DNA of 64,000 nucleotides from Hyphomicrobiales bacterium (GCA_900471815.1 UICE01000002.1:124001-188000), one strand, 5' to 3'; numbered from the stretch's first letter, positions 54,230 to 64,000 are shown. Translations and numbers: made by a program. The notes: generated from the letters alone by a model not told the origin.

Positions 54230-55159
54230 ATGATGGCGAGGAACCATATTATTGCAGCGGCTTTGTTTGCCGTAATCGGCTCGAGTCTCACGGTGGGAAC
54301 AATTCTACCTGCAGCCGCAAGCGAAATCAAAGTTGTTGTCAATGGTGCTCCTATCACCGATTACGATATTTCACGGCGCGCCGCCTTCCTGAAGTTGCAG
54401 CGTAAAAAGGGCGATGCCAAAGAGGAATTGACCGAAGAAGCATTGAAGCGCCAGGAATTGCGGCGGCTCAACCTTCTTGTTGGCGATGGCGAAGTCAACG
54501 ATGCTTTCGCCCGCTTCGCAACCAATAACAAGATGACATTGGCTCAGCTTAATAGCGTCCTGGACAAGGCTGGCGTTACCGCCCAGCACTTTAAGGAATA
54601 TATCCGCATTCAGATGAGCTGGGGCCGCGCATTGGCGACCCGCAATCGTTCGCAGGGAGGCGCTAAGTTTACCGAGCAGGATGCAGTTCAACGCATGCTC
54701 AAAGATGGCGGCAAGAAACCTGTTTCTACTGAGTATCAGCTTCAACAGGTGATTTTCGTTGTACCGGCAAACAAGCGCGACAGACTTGCAAAGCGTCGCG
54801 GAGAAGCCAATGCAATGCGCGCCAAGTTCAACGGCTGCGATGGCACGCGCGATATTGCAAAAGGTACGCTTGACGTGACCGTCCGTGACCTTGGCAAGTT
54901 TATCGAGCAGGAACTTCCCCCTGAATGGGCAGCTCAGGTAAAATCGACATCAGTTGGCCACGCCACCGCTACGCTTGATACCGATAAGGGCGTTGAATAT
55001 CTGGGTGTCTGTGCAACACGCCAGGTCTCCGATGACCGCGTAGCCCGTATGGTATTCGCGCAAGAACAAAATAGCGGCAAAGGCGACGCGACAGCAGAGG
55101 CCGTTGATAAGAAATACCTTGATGAACTGCGCGCCAAAGCCAAAATCACCAACGAATAG
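54230..55159 (+). CDS. SurA-like periplasmic chaperone
   Basis: A 309-residue exported protein (signal MMARNHIIAAALFAVIGSSLT..., cleavage near PAAAS). The SurA N-terminal chaperone signature is clear: EIKVVVNGAPITDYDISRRAAFLKL. The C-terminal half holds at most one diverged peptidyl-prolyl isomerase-like domain (STEYQLQQVIFVVP onwards); the parvulin core residues are not obvious to me, and E. coli SurA is about 120 residues longer. The likely role is outer-membrane protein folding, in keeping with the lptD-surA-pdxA-rsmA order of proteobacteria. Confidence 0.88.
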   Translation: MMARNHIIAAALFAVIGSSLTVGTILPAAASEIKVVVNGAPITDYDISRRAAFLKLQRKKGDAKEELTEEALKRQELRRLNLLVGDGEVNDAFARFATNNKMTLAQLNSVLDKAGVTAQHFKEYIRIQMSWGRALATRNRSQGGAKFTEQDAVQRMLKDGGKKPVSTEYQLQQVIFVVPANKRDRLAKRRGEANAMRAKFNGCDGTRDIAKGTLDVTVRDLGKFIEQELPPEWAAQVKSTSVGHATATLDTDKGVEYLGVCATRQVSDDRVARMVFAQEQNSGKGDATAEAVDKKYLDELRAKAKITNE

Positions 55160-55234
55160 CTGTATTCGCCTTCGGCACGATGCCGCGTCGAATAAACAAG
55201 ACTTGCTCTACCTCATAGAAGACGGGGCGTGCCC

Positions 55235-56251
55235 ATGACTGCCATCGCTGTAAGCTGCGGCGACCCTTCGGGCATCGGTCCTGAAATTGCCATTGCCTGT
55301 TGGTTGAAGCGCAAGCAATTGGGTCTGCCGCCGTTTTTTCTGCTCGCCGACCCGGCGCTGATTGAAGCGCGCGCAAAGCTTACAGGGCAGAATTGCACGA
55401 TTGCTATTTCAACGCCGGTGAAGGCCGAAGGCCTATTCGCTGATGCACTCCCCGTCGTGCCGCTTGAAAACGCACAAATTGACCAGCCGGGAACACCGCT
55501 GGCTGAGAATGCCCCGGGAACGATGGAGGCTATCGAGCGCGCAGTTGCATTAAGCCTGTCAGGCGAAGCGCGCGCTGTCGTTACCTGCCCCATTGCAAAG
55601 AAACCGCTTTACGATGCTGGATTTCATTTTCCGGGCCACACAGAATTTCTTGCACATCTTGCCGCTCAACATCTCGGACATGACGTCACGCCCGTCATGA
55701 TGCTTGCCGGGCCACTGCTTAGAGCGGTTCCCGTGACCATACATATAGGCATTGCTCAGGTTCCGGTTGTTCTGGATATCCCAACCATCGTTTCAATATG
55801 CCGTATCACCGCCGCAGCGCTTAAAAACCAGTTTGGTATCGCCGAACCTCGGCTTGCAATAGCCGGGCTTAACCCGCATGCGGGCGAAGGCGGCAGCATG
55901 GGTACCGAAGATGAAATCATCGTCAGGCCCGCTATCCAGATTCTTCGTGCCGAAGGTATTGACGCACGCGGGCCCCTGCCAGCCGATACGATGTTCCATC
56001 CGGCAGCCAGAGCAACATATGATGTTGCGATATGCATGTATCACGATCAGGCACTGATACCGGCAAAGACGCTTGGATTTGACGACAGCGTCAATGTTAC
56101 GCTTGGTTTGCCCTTCATACGCACCTCGCCCGACCACGGCACTGCATTTAATATTGCGGGGACCGGACAGGCCAAGCCCGACAGCCTGATCGCGGCAATC
56201 CGCCTTGCCGATGAACTCGCATTGAACAAAGAAGAAAAGAATATCGCATGA
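55235..56251 (+). CDS. pdxA: 4-hydroxythreonine-4-phosphate dehydrogenase
   Basis: PdxA oxidises 4-phosphohydroxy-L-threonine in pyridoxal-5-phosphate synthesis, with NAD and a divalent metal. The N-terminus [43 protein letters not shown] (metal histidine) and [36 protein letters not shown] are diagnostic. ATG 55235 gives [11 protein letters not shown]; a GTG two codons earlier is an alternative. The 338 residues are standard. The stop overlaps rsmA (ATGA). Confidence 0.96.
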   Translation: MTAIAVSCGDPSGIGPEIAIACWLKRKQLGLPPFFLLADPALIEARAKLTGQNCTIAISTPVKAEGLFADALPVVPLENAQIDQPGTPLAENAPGTMEAIERAVALSLSGEARAVVTCPIAKKPLYDAGFHFPGHTEFLAHLAAQHLGHDVTPVMMLAGPLLRAVPVTIHIGIAQVPVVLDIPTIVSICRITAAALKNQFGIAEPRLAIAGLNPHAGEGGSMGTEDEIIVRPAIQILRAEGIDARGPLPADTMFHPAARATYDVAICMYHDQALIPAKTLGFDDSVNVTLGLPFIRTSPDHGTAFNIAGTGQAKPDSLIAAIRLADELALNKEEKNIA

Positions 56252-57069
56252 GCATCGACGACCTTCCCCCCTTACGCGAAGTCATCGAACGTCATGAACT
56301 GATGGCGAGAAAATCACTCGGCCAAAACTTTCTGTTCGATCTGAACCTGACTGCAAAGATCGCCCGTCAAGCCGGGGATCTTGAAGGGCAGACTGTTATT
56401 GAAGTTGGCCCCGGCCCCGGTGGTTTGACGCGCGCGCTTTTGGCACAAGGCGCCAATGTCATCGCCATCGAACGCGATGAGCGCTGTCTGGCTGCTCTTC
56501 AGGAAATTGCCGATCATTACCCGGGCCGTCTTCGCGTCATCCCGGGCGATGCAATGGAAACCGACTTTGCGGCTCTGGCAGGCGACAGCAAGATAAAGAT
56601 CGTCGCAAACCTGCCCTATAATGTTGGAACACCCCTGCTGGTCGGCTGGCTATTGGCAGAGCCCTGGCCGCCATTCTACTCTTCGCTGACCCTGATGTTT
56701 CAGCGCGAAGTGGCCGAACGCATCGTCGCACGACCGGGATCGGACTCCTATGGGCGACTTGGTGTGCTTGCAGGGTGGCGTACAGAGGCGAGAATAACCT
56801 TTGACGTGCCGCCGCAGGCCTTCACCCCGCCGCCAAAGGTTACCTCATCAGTGGTGCATCTGGTGCCACGGGAGGCACCATTGTCCTGTGATGCTACGGT
56901 TTTAGGCAAGGTTACGCAGGCTGCCTTCGGTCAGCGCCGCAAAATGCTACGGCAAAGCGTCAAATCGCTGGGTGGCGAGGCTCTGCTGGCAAAGGCGGGA
57001 ATTGATCCCACCCGCCGCGCCGAAACATTGTCTATCGATGAGTTTGTGGCGCTTGCAAATTCGCTCTAG
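56248..57069 (+). CDS. rsmA: 16S rRNA (adenine1518/1519-N6,N6)-dimethyltransferase
   Basis: RsmA (KsgA) dimethylates two adjacent adenines in the 16S 3' hairpin during 30S maturation. The 273-residue protein begins with [18 protein letters not shown]. The SAM-binding motif is [14 protein letters not shown], and the catalytic [11 protein letters not shown] is near residue 118. Coupled to pdxA by a 4-bp overlap; the 3' end overlaps the convergent gmk gene by 4 bp. Confidence 0.97.
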   Translation: MSIDDLPPLREVIERHELMARKSLGQNFLFDLNLTAKIARQAGDLEGQTVIEVGPGPGGLTRALLAQGANVIAIERDERCLAALQEIADHYPGRLRVIPGDAMETDFAALAGDSKIKIVANLPYNVGTPLLVGWLLAEPWPPFYSSLTLMFQREVAERIVARPGSDSYGRLGVLAGWRTEARITFDVPPQAFTPPPKVTSSVVHLVPREAPLSCDATVLGKVTQAAFGQRRKMLRQSVKSLGGEALLAKAGIDPTRRAETLSIDEFVALANSL

Positions 57070-57713
57070 TCCAGCTTTTCTTCCAGTAGTCCGTTGACGA
57101 AATCAAACAGGCCGGGCGAGCGATCACGGCGCAGACGCTCCGCGGTGACGATAGACTGGACCTGATTATAGGCACGGTCGAGGTCCTTATTGACGATAAC
57201 GTAGTCATAAGAACGCCAACGCTCGATCTCATTGCGCGCATTTCGCAAGCGCATCTCGATCACTTCTTCCGTATCTTCGGCGCGGCGATGCAGACGTTGC
57301 TTCAGATCGGCCATGGAAGGCGGTAAAATGAAAATGCTCACAACATCCCCCTTCATCTTTTCCTGAAGTTGAAGAGCACCCTGCCAGTCAATATCGAACA
57401 GCATGTCCTGACCATCGGCGAGCGCATTTTCGGCAGCCTCGCGAGGCGTGCCGTAAAAATTGCCGTGAACCTCTGCCCATTCGATCAACTCGTCGCTGTC
57501 ACGCAATCGTTCGAACTCACGCACCGAAATAAAGTGGTAATGGACACCCTCGATCTCACTTGGGCGGCGTGTTCGTGTTGTAACGCTGACTGACAGCGCC
57601 AATTCGAGCTTTTCTTTATCGTTCAGCAGCAGGCGGGCGATCGTCGATTTACCGGCACCGGAGGGCGATGAAAGCACCAGCATGAGGCCGCGTCTTTTGA
57701 TAGCGTTGAGCAT
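57066..57713 (-). CDS. gmk: guanylate kinase
   Basis: Gmk phosphorylates GMP to GDP. It is a 215-residue cytosolic P-loop enzyme with SPSGAGKST (16-24), [19 protein letters not shown] for GMP binding, and [13 protein letters not shown]. It sits 2 bp after yicC on the same strand. The yicC-gmk pairing is widespread in proteobacteria. Confidence 0.97.
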   Translation of the reverse strand: MLNAIKRRGLMLVLSSPSGAGKSTIARLLLNDKEKLELALSVSVTTRTRRPSEIEGVHYHFISVREFERLRDSDELIEWAEVHGNFYGTPREAAENALADGQDMLFDIDWQGALQLQEKMKGDVVSIFILPPSMADLKQRLHRRAEDTEEVIEMRLRNARNEIERWRSYDYVIVNKDLDRAYNQVQSIVTAERLRRDRSPGLFDFVNGLLEEKLD

Positions 57714-57715
57714 AT

Positions 57716-58606
57716 CTACTCCAAATTCTGTATCTGCTCGCGCAATTGATCTACAACGGCCTTAAGGTCAAGACCTATGGTTGTAATTGATGCGGCGTTT
57801 GCCTTTGAGCAAAGTGTATTTGCTTCCCGGTTAAATTCCTGTGTCAGAAAATCCAGCTTTCGCCCAGCGCCGTTTCCATCCGCCAAGAGAAGCCGCGCTG
57901 ATGCCACGTGCATTTCAAGACGATCAAGCTCTTCCTGAATGTCCGCCTTAGTTGCCAGGAACGCTGCTTCCATATGCAACCTTGCCTCATCGAGCGCTGG
58001 CGCAGCATCAAGCAGAAGGGCGACCTGTGCGGAAAGCCTGCCCTTTATCGCTTCAAGCGAGCGGCTTGGATCGCGCTTTGCCCGTTCAACCAGCGCTTCA
58101 ACGGCAGACACTTGCCGCGACAATATCTCGCCGAGCGCGCTTCCCTCTGCCCGGCGATCCTGCTCAAGCCTTACAAGCGTCTCTTCGAGAACCGCCAGCG
58201 CTAAATCATCCAGCTTTGACTGATCTTCCGGTGTGACAATATCCTGCGGCACTTCAAGCACGCCGCGCAGCGCCATCAACCCTTCCGGCGTTGAGGGCGC
58301 GAGATTGAATTCTTCACGCAACCGCCCGGCAATCGATGCCAATTCCTCAAGCAATGGCCGGTTAACCACAGTCCTGGCAGAAGCGCCTTCCGTTTTGTCG
58401 ACAGTCAATGCGGCCTGAAAATTGCCTCGCTTGAAATGTTGTCCGAAAAGAGCCCGGGCTTTTTGATCAATCGCTTCGAAGCCTTGCGGCAGCCGAAAGC
58501 GTACATCGAGCCCTTTGCCATTGACCGATTTGATTTCCCACGAAATCTGCACTCCGGGAAAGGTCCGGAGGTGACGGGCAAAACCCGTCATACTCTGCAA
58601 TGACAT
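57716..58606 (-). CDS. yicC: YicC family endoribonuclease-like protein
   Basis: A 296-residue YicC/YloC protein. It begins [38 protein letters not shown]. The C-terminal DUF1732 segment is [44 protein letters not shown]. In E. coli YicC is an endoribonuclease affecting the small RNA RyhB; activity here is inferred from family. It lies between mltG and gmk. Confidence 0.94.
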   Translation of the reverse strand: MSLQSMTGFARHLRTFPGVQISWEIKSVNGKGLDVRFRLPQGFEAIDQKARALFGQHFKRGNFQAALTVDKTEGASARTVVNRPLLEELASIAGRLREEFNLAPSTPEGLMALRGVLEVPQDIVTPEDQSKLDDLALAVLEETLVRLEQDRRAEGSALGEILSRQVSAVEALVERAKRDPSRSLEAIKGRLSAQVALLLDAAPALDEARLHMEAAFLATKADIQEELDRLEMHVASARLLLADGNGAGRKLDFLTQEFNREANTLCSKANAASITTIGLDLKAVVDQLREQIQNLE

Positions 58607-58638
58607 ATGCTTCCCCCTTGGCCCGGCATTCTTTCCGG

Positions 58639-59844
58639 TTAATTTGCGACGCCGCCCTCAACCGGCACGGCATTCTCGTCCCCCGTCGCGGCTTTTGCGG
58701 CTTCATCAAGCCTGTTCTTTTCGACTTCGCGCCACCGCTTTACGTTCTCATTATGCTCTTCCAGCGTCGCAGCAAAGACATGGCCTCCAGTGCCATCGGC
58801 AACGAAATATAGATCTTTCGTCTGCGAAGGATGGGCAACAGCCTCAAGGGCGTCACGACCAGGATTGGCAATAGGACCAGGCGGGAGACCATTAATTGTA
58901 TATGTATTATATGGCGTGGGCTTTTCGATATCCGACTTCAGGATTGCGCGGTCCGCAGGGCGGCCTTTTCCTCCAAAGAGACCATAGAGGATCGTCGGAT
59001 CAGACTGCAGGCGCATGCGCTTGTTCAGCCGGTTGATGAATACGGAGGCAACACGCGGGCGCTCATCAGCCTTGCCGGTCTCTTTCTCGACAATAGAAGC
59101 GAGCGTGACAAACTCTTCAATGGTTTTTAGCGGCACGCTTGGATCGCGGCGCTCCCAAATATCTTCAACCAGCTTCTTTTGGTCCGCCTGCATTTTCTTC
59201 ACGAGTTCTTCACGGGTCGTGCCACGGGAAAACCGCATCGTATTAGCAAAAAGCGAGCCTTCCTTTGGCATAATAGCCGGTAAATTGCCGGTCAGAACGT
59301 CATCCTCGCTGATACGCTGGAATATCTGCTCGACAGTCAGACCTTCCGGTATGGTGAGAGAGTGCAGAACAGATTTTCCGCTGCGCAGCAGGTCCATGAT
59401 CTCGCGCATGGATGCGTGCGCCTTGATCTCGTATTCGCCGGCCTTCATGTTGCCCTGATGGCCATAGGCCTGTACGCCATATTTGAATATGCGTGCATCA
59501 GAGATAATCCCACGGCGCTCAAGTCCGTCGGCTATTTCAATAATACCGGAGCCACTCTTGACCACGTAATTGGTGGTCACATCATTTGGGCCGGGTTCGT
59601 TAAATTCGACCTTGCCAAAATAAACAACAGCAGCCGCGGCGAGCACAACCAGCACAACCAATGACAGCATGAAGTTTGCAAAAACGACGATCTGGCTTCT
59701 GGCGCGGCGTGAGCGGCGTTTCGGCGCTGGTGGAGGCGTGCCTGGTTCTGGACGCAAAGCTTCAGATGCCGACTGCGGGACAATAGGCTTACGCTCCGGC
59801 GTACCGGAACTATTTGTCTCTCCAGACTGCTGATCTGAACTCAC
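58639..59844 (-). CDS. mltG: endolytic peptidoglycan transglycosylase MltG
   Basis: MltG cleaves nascent glycan strands at the inner membrane, probably setting strand length. It has a cytoplasmic proline-rich tail, one membrane segment (about residue 55-75 from this start), a LysM-like region (NYVVKSGSGIIEIADGLERRG) and the YceG catalytic domain. The proposed catalytic glutamate is in LASIVEKETGK. The start is GTG 59844 (VSSDQQSGETN, GAGG upstream). ATG 59886 or 59937 would lengthen the tail. It is downstream of fabF, about 170 bp away, on the same strand. Confidence 0.93.
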   Translation of the reverse strand: MSSDQQSGETNSSGTPERKPIVPQSASEALRPEPGTPPPAPKRRSRRARSQIVVFANFMLSLVVLVVLAAAAVVYFGKVEFNEPGPNDVTTNYVVKSGSGIIEIADGLERRGIISDARIFKYGVQAYGHQGNMKAGEYEIKAHASMREIMDLLRSGKSVLHSLTIPEGLTVEQIFQRISEDDVLTGNLPAIMPKEGSLFANTMRFSRGTTREELVKKMQADQKKLVEDIWERRDPSVPLKTIEEFVTLASIVEKETGKADERPRVASVFINRLNKRMRLQSDPTILYGLFGGKGRPADRAILKSDIEKPTPYNTYTINGLPPGPIANPGRDALEAVAHPSQTKDLYFVADGTGGHVFAATLEEHNENVKRWREVEKNRLDEAAKAATGDENAVPVEGGVAN

Positions 59845-60017
59845 GCAAGCACCTCGGGACGAATTAGCGGTTATTTTGCCGTCCATCCAGTGGATGAAGG
59901 AACGGCAACTTTGCAGATGGCGCATAGTACAGCTCAAATCAAAGCTGATTCAGCCACTATGCGGTAAAATCGACTGTAATATGGCGAAAGCGCCTAGCGC
60001 CCTCGCCATAAGTCCGA

Positions 60018-61280
60018 TCACTGTTGATAACGCCGCAGAACAAGCGAAGCATTGGTTCCGCCAAATCCGAAAGAATTGGACAAGGCGATATCGATCTTCC
60101 GTTCGCGCGCTTTATGCGGAACCAAATCGATTTTGGTTTCAACAGATGGATTGTCAAGATTAAGCGTCGGTGGCGCGATATTGTCGCGAATCGCCAATAC
60201 GCAGAAGATTGTTTCCGTGGAACCTGCAGCACCGAGAAGATGCCCAATCGACGATTTCGTTGACGACATCGAAATTTTTGACGCAGAATCGCCGACAACC
60301 CGCTCCACCGCACCAAGCTCAATGGTATCAGCCATGGTCGAAGTGCCATGCGAATTGATGTAATCGATATCCGACGGGGTAATGCCCGCACGCTTGAGCG
60401 CCATTTCCATGGAGCGCTGCGCACCCTCACCGCTCTCGGAAGGCGCGGTGATATGGTAGGCGTCGCCCGACAGGCCATAGCCTATGACTTCGGCATAAAT
60501 CTTGGCGCCGCGAGCCAATGCGTGATCCAGCTCTTCAAGAACAACGATACCGGCGCCCTCACCCATGACGAAACCATCACGGTCTCTGTCATATGGACGG
60601 GAAGCAGCTGTAGGATCGTCATTTCTTTCCGTGGAAAGCGCCTTGCAGGCCGCAAAACCGGCAAGCGAAATACGGCTGACTGGAGATTCCGTTCCACCAG
60701 CGACCATCAGATCCGCGTCGCCAAAAGCAATCAAACGGGCCGCGTCGCCAATGGCATGCGCACCGGTGGAGCAAGCAGTGACGACCGAATGGTTTGGGCC
60801 ACGCAGCTTGTGTTTGATGGAAACTTGACCGGAAGCGAGATTGATCAATCGTCCGGGAATAAAGAAGGGCGAAATGCGGCGCGGGCCTTTGTCACGCAGG
60901 GTGTAACCTGCCTCGACAATCCCTTCGAGACCACCGATACCTGAACCGATGAGCACACCAGTGCGAATCTGGTCTTCATCGCTTTCAGGTGCCCATTTGG
61001 CATCAGCAAGCGCCTGATCGGCAGCTGCCATTGCGTAAATAATAAATGGATCAACCTTGCGCTGTTCCTTCGGCTCCATCCAATCGTCAGGATTGAAAGT
61101 GCCATCGGACCCGTCGCCCACCGGAATACGGCATGCGATCTTGCAGGGCAGATCTTCAACATCAAATTCTGTAACGCGCCGGGCACCGCTCTGGCCGGCC
61201 AAAAGCCTTGACCAAGTGAGCTCAACACCCGATGCGAGAGGAGAAACCAGCCCAAGGCCGGTTATGACAACGCGCCTCAT
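60018..61280 (-). CDS. fabF: beta-ketoacyl-ACP synthase II
   Basis: KAS II elongates acyl-ACP with malonyl-ACP. The catalytic triad is visible: C170 in VVTACSTGAHAIGDA, a histidine in INSHGTSTMADTIELGA, and a histidine in KSSIGHLLGAAGSTE. The C-terminal NSFGFGGTNASLVL loop is the family signature. The 420 residues are typical. It follows acpP by 108 bp, which contain a stem-loop. Confidence 0.97.
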   Translation of the reverse strand: MRRVVITGLGLVSPLASGVELTWSRLLAGQSGARRVTEFDVEDLPCKIACRIPVGDGSDGTFNPDDWMEPKEQRKVDPFIIYAMAAADQALADAKWAPESDEDQIRTGVLIGSGIGGLEGIVEAGYTLRDKGPRRISPFFIPGRLINLASGQVSIKHKLRGPNHSVVTACSTGAHAIGDAARLIAFGDADLMVAGGTESPVSRISLAGFAACKALSTERNDDPTAASRPYDRDRDGFVMGEGAGIVVLEELDHALARGAKIYAEVIGYGLSGDAYHITAPSESGEGAQRSMEMALKRAGITPSDIDYINSHGTSTMADTIELGAVERVVGDSASKISMSSTKSSIGHLLGAAGSTETIFCVLAIRDNIAPPTLNLDNPSVETKIDLVPHKARERKIDIALSNSFGFGGTNASLVLRRYQQ

Positions 61281-61325
61281 GGCCGATCCTTAATTATCAT
61301 ATGCGACATGGTTGTATCCCTCGAA

Positions 61326-61369
61326 CGCATGAATGAGAAAGGCGTTACGCCACTTCATTCACTCATGCG
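61326..61369 (-). terminator. stem-loop between acpP and fabF
   Basis: The imperfect inverted repeat CGCATGA...GGCGT / ACGCC...TCATGCG spans 44 bases, with arms of about 20 bases and two bulges. It begins 20 bp after the acpP stop. No clear T run follows on the minus strand, so it is more likely an mRNA 3' stabiliser or partial attenuator. It may help the much higher level of acpP than fabF; this is inferred. Confidence 0.5.
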
Positions 61370-61388
61370 CCGCCAGGCATAACAAAAA

Positions 61389-61625
61389 TTAGGCTTGTGC
61401 TTTGTCGATGAATTTGACGGCATCGCCGACAGTCAAAATCGTTTCAGCAGCATCATCCGGAATTTCAACGCCGAATTCTTCTTCAAAAGCCATCACGAGC
61501 TCGACAGTATCAAGGCTGTCTGCGCCCAGATCGTCGATGAAGCTCGCACCATCGGTGACTTTCTCGGCATCAACGCCCAGATGTTCAATAACGATTTTCT
61601 TGACGCGTTCTGCAGTATCACTCAT
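61389..61625 (-). CDS. acpP: acyl carrier protein
   Basis: AcpP is a 78-residue, highly acidic four-helix protein. The phosphopantetheine attachment serine is S37 in [19 protein letters not shown]. It carries acyl chains for fatty-acid and lipid A synthesis. The start [17 protein letters not shown] is invariant in Rhizobiales. Its promoter probably lies in the 278-bp gap to fabG, which has no other gene. Confidence 0.98.
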   Translation of the reverse strand: MSDTAERVKKIVIEHLGVDAEKVTDGASFIDDLGADSLDTVELVMAFEEEFGVEIPDDAAETILTVGDAVKFIDKAQA

Positions 61626-61903
61626 GTGGAAACCTCAACCTGTTTGTTTTTCCCTATGCCTTGGTTAGCGGCACGGATGACTCTAATCAAGCAATAAGAT
61701 GATGGTTCAGTGCTGTTTAACAGCTAAAACACCAACCCCTGCGGCTTATTCCTTGCGGAATTTCTTGGGCATCTAATCGATTTGGCAAATCCATTTGATG
61801 TCACAACTGGTGCGCGACTTATCACGCTTTATTCACGGCCTCAATCTCATAAATGTGATTGTTTCCTATACTTCACTCGATCGCAGGATGCGTGAGTGAT
61901 TAA

Positions 61904-62641
61904 TCAGATCATCGCCATGCCACCGTTTACATGGATCGTCTGGCCAGTGACGTAGGCAGCCTCACTGCTGGCAAGATAAACCACTGACGACGCGATTTCC
62001 TCGCCTGTGCCCATACGGCGCATAGGAATGGCGGACATGATGCCTTCCTTCTGCTTATCATTGAGCTTGTCGGTCATGGCTGATTCGATGAAACCGGGCG
62101 CTACACAATTCACGGTAACGTTGCGGCTGGCGATCTCCTGCGCAAGCGACTTGGAGAAGCCGATAAGGCCGGCCTTCGAAGCCACGTAATTTGTCTGGCC
62201 GGGATTTCCGGTAACGCCAACGATTGACGTTATGTTGATGATGCGGCCATAGCGCCGGCGCATCATGGGATGGGTTAATTCGCGGGTGAGACGGAACACG
62301 GCGGTCAAATTGACCTCCAGAACATTGTCCCAGTCGGCGTCGCTCATGCGCACAAACAAACCGTCTTTGGTGATACCGGCATTGTTGACCAATATCTCCA
62401 CGCCTTCAAGATCCGCTTCAGCCTTCTCACCCAGCGCCTTGACTTCATCGCGATTGGAAAGGTTTGCCGGGAAAATCTTGACGCGATCGCCAAGTTCGCC
62501 TGCCAAGGCTTCCAGCTTCTCGATGCGCGTACCGTGCAAACCGACAATTGCACCCTGGGCATGCAGCGCGCGGGCAATCGCTTCACCGATACCACCTGTT
62601 GCGCCCGTAATGAGAGCCTTGCGGCCAGTAAGGTCAAACAT
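61904..62641 (-). CDS. fabG: 3-oxoacyl-ACP reductase
   Basis: FabG is an NADPH-dependent SDR that reduces beta-ketoacyl-ACP. The cofactor motif is TGATGGIGEAI (12-22), NNAG is at about 86, and the catalytic S139-Y152-K156 lie in ITSIVGVTGNPGQTNYVASKAG. ATG 62641 gives MFDLTGRKALITG and the family-typical 245 residues, with GAGG upstream. It lies 26 bp after fabD. The standard fabD-fabG-acpP-fabF order is kept. Confidence 0.97.
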   Translation of the reverse strand: MFDLTGRKALITGATGGIGEAIARALHAQGAIVGLHGTRIEKLEALAGELGDRVKIFPANLSNRDEVKALGEKAEADLEGVEILVNNAGITKDGLFVRMSDADWDNVLEVNLTAVFRLTRELTHPMMRRRYGRIINITSIVGVTGNPGQTNYVASKAGLIGFSKSLAQEIASRNVTVNCVAPGFIESAMTDKLNDKQKEGIMSAIPMRRMGTGEEIASSVVYLASSEAAYVTGQTIHVNGGMAMI

Positions 62642-62667
62642 TGCGCGTTCCTCTATTCCAGTGTTTA

Positions 62668-63612
62668 TCAAGCATTCAGGGCGGCTACAGCCGCTTCAAT
62701 ATCTTCCGGCGTCCCAACTGCTACACCGGAAATGTCTTTATTGATACGGCGCGCAAGCCCTGTAAGCACTTTGCCTGCGCCAATCTCATAAAGCGTCGAT
62801 ACCCCATTGGCACCAAACCACTCAACAGTTTCGCGCCAGCGAACCCGTCCGGTCACCTGCTCAACTAGCAAGGCTGCAATTTCATCGGCGGAACTAACCG
62901 GCGCCGCTTTGACATTGGCAATAAGCGGCACGATGGGATCATTCTTGGCAACGGCTGCAAGAGCTTCCTGCATCGCATCAGCAGCAGGCGCCATGAGAGC
63001 TGAATGAAAAGGAGCGGAAACAGGCAGCATGATCGCACGCTTTGCACCCTTGGCAGAAGCCAGCGCAGCGGCCGCCTCGACCGGAGCCTTTGCACCCGAG
63101 ATAACCAGTTGTCCGCCGCCATTATCATTGGCGATCTGAACCGATCCTTGCGCCGAGGCCTCGGCGCACACGGATTCGACGTCCGCATATTCAAGACCGA
63201 TAATGGCAGCCATAGCGCCCTGACCCGCTGGAACTGCTTTTTGCATGGCGTTGCCGCGAATACGCAAAAGCCGCGCGGTATCGGCCAAGGAGAACGTACC
63301 AGCCGCGCAAAGCGCAGAATATTCACCTAGCGAGTGGCCAGCTACAAAGGAAACCTTGTCCTTAAGCGAGATGCCCTGGGATTCCAGCACGCGGATCACC
63401 GCAATGGATACGGCCATCAAAGCCGGCTGCGCATTGGCAGTAAGCGTCAATGTCTCTTCAGGCCCTTCCCATATGATGGAGGACAGCTTTTCACCCAAAG
63501 CCTCGTCCACCTCATCAAAGACGGCCTTGGCTTGTGCAAAATTGTCGGCAAGCGCCTTGCCCATGCCGACGGACTGACTCCCCTGTCCGGGAAAGGTGAA
63601 TGCTATGGACAT
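62668..63612 (-). CDS. fabD: malonyl-CoA:ACP transacylase
   Basis: FabD loads malonate onto ACP. The 314-residue protein begins MSIAFTFPGQGSQSVGMGKAL. The nucleophile is S94 in VAGHSLGEYSAL; the AQPALMAVSIAVIR and PVSAPFHSALM segments (catalytic histidine) are present. ATG 63612 has GGAGG 6 nt upstream, so the longer frame from 63681 is rejected. It is the first gene of the fatty-acid cluster on the minus strand. Confidence 0.97.
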   Translation of the reverse strand: MSIAFTFPGQGSQSVGMGKALADNFAQAKAVFDEVDEALGEKLSSIIWEGPEETLTLTANAQPALMAVSIAVIRVLESQGISLKDKVSFVAGHSLGEYSALCAAGTFSLADTARLLRIRGNAMQKAVPAGQGAMAAIIGLEYADVESVCAEASAQGSVQIANDNGGGQLVISGAKAPVEAAAALASAKGAKRAIMLPVSAPFHSALMAPAADAMQEALAAVAKNDPIVPLIANVKAAPVSSADEIAALLVEQVTGRVRWRETVEWFGANGVSTLYEIGAGKVLTGLARRINKDISGVAVGTPEDIEAAVAALNA

Positions 63613-64000
63613 AGAAATGCCTCCAAATGAAACCGGGCTCAATGTGCCGCGCGGTGTGCCTATCAGCAAGCGCGAAGTCAAGCTCTCTCATGGGCCTTTG
63701 AAAAAACTGACTTGCATATCACACCACTGCAATGCACGATGTTGCCAATATCGCAGGGTTCAATCCCACCTTACATATTATAACGCAATACATTTTCAGC
63801 TAACCATTTCAACCTCAGACGCCCCAATGCTACTCCGGAATTCAGCAAGCTTTTTCGGCTGTAGACGGTTGGTACGGTTGCCAATTTTTTGAAGCCAATG
63901 TCCATCACCAGATCAATAAAGAAGATCGAATATTACTCCAGAAACATTATCAGAGACCTGTTGCCTCAGCATTTATTCCGCAGGCAGCTGAATGTTCTAT
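63613..64000. other. 388-bp region upstream of fabD, to the window edge
   Basis: No complete gene is supported. The promoter of fabD must lie here. The last ~23 bases could be the 3' end of a minus-strand gene entering the window (frame ending ...NIQLPAE then TAA), but this is too short to call. Confidence 0.4.

Noticed and set aside
60348-60944. 198-codon plus-strand open frame
   Set aside because: It is antisense to fabF and has no independent support.
63750-63775. T-arm-like GGTTCAATCCC sequence
   Set aside because: No matching acceptor, D-arm or anticodon arm is found around it, so it is not a tRNA.
63978-64000. Possible 3' end of a minus-strand gene at the right edge
   Set aside because: Only about seven codons before a stop are visible, which is too little to call.

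Overview
The window looks like a chromosomal segment of an alphaproteobacterium of the order Rhizobiales, most likely a Brucellaceae member (Brucella/Ochrobactrum group). Evidence: moderate GC; an Omp25/31-family porin-like protein; a complete aapJQMP amino-acid ABC transporter; an HdaA-type DnaA regulator; an NDUFS4-like complex I subunit; and two kinds of intergenic palindrome resembling repeats I recall from this group. The assignment rests on recognised protein families and remembered gene order, not on a database search. The Omp25 relative is clearly diverged from the classical Brucella Omp25 I remember, so a non-classical Brucella/Ochrobactrum or a close genus is most likely.

Layout. 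1-7.3 kb: the 5' part of aspS, rnd (RNase D), a DMT exporter, a Tat-exported serine hydrolase, a Bcr/CflA-type exporter and a Ppx/GppA phosphatase. 7.4-11.3 kb: ppk, a CHCC zinc-finger protein and a FAD monooxygenase. 11.4-15.7 kb: the aap general amino-acid importer, all on the minus strand. 16-23 kb: a PAP2 phosphatase, metC, a DUF305 protein, several small lineage-type proteins and a lipoprotein, an MCE/MlaD protein and a LysE exporter. 23-24.4 kb: tRNA-Arg(TCT), NDUFS4-like protein, tRNA-Pro(TGG) and hdaA. 24.4-30.5 kb: an AI-2E family permease, purM-purN, a molybdopterin oxidoreductase and a second DMT exporter. 30.6-34.3 kb: rlmJ, a secreted four-cysteine protein, RNase T2, a GST and the Omp25-like protein. 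34.7-39.6 kb: an SDR, uvrC, pgsA, moaD, moaE and ndk. 39.7-47.7 kb: GSTs, a DinB-fold protein, an ABC-F ATPase, an MFS exporter with a divergent cysteine-containing regulator, GNAT and holC. 47.7-57 kb: pepA, then the envelope-biogenesis run lptF-lptG-lptD-surA-pdxA-rsmA. 57-63.6 kb: gmk-yicC-mltG and the fatty-acid cluster fabF-acpP-fabG-fabD, all on the minus strand.

The region is essentially core genome. I see no integrase, transposase, phage gene, CRISPR array or defence locus, and no convincing unknown multi-gene system. The parts most worth a second look are small and non-coding: two palindromic intergenic repeats (one supplies the stop codon of holC), a possible 26-residue membrane peptide translationally coupled to moaE, a 50-residue single-TM protein, hairpins inside the aap and acpP-fabF transcripts, and a possible operator between the MFS exporter and a SufR-like regulator.
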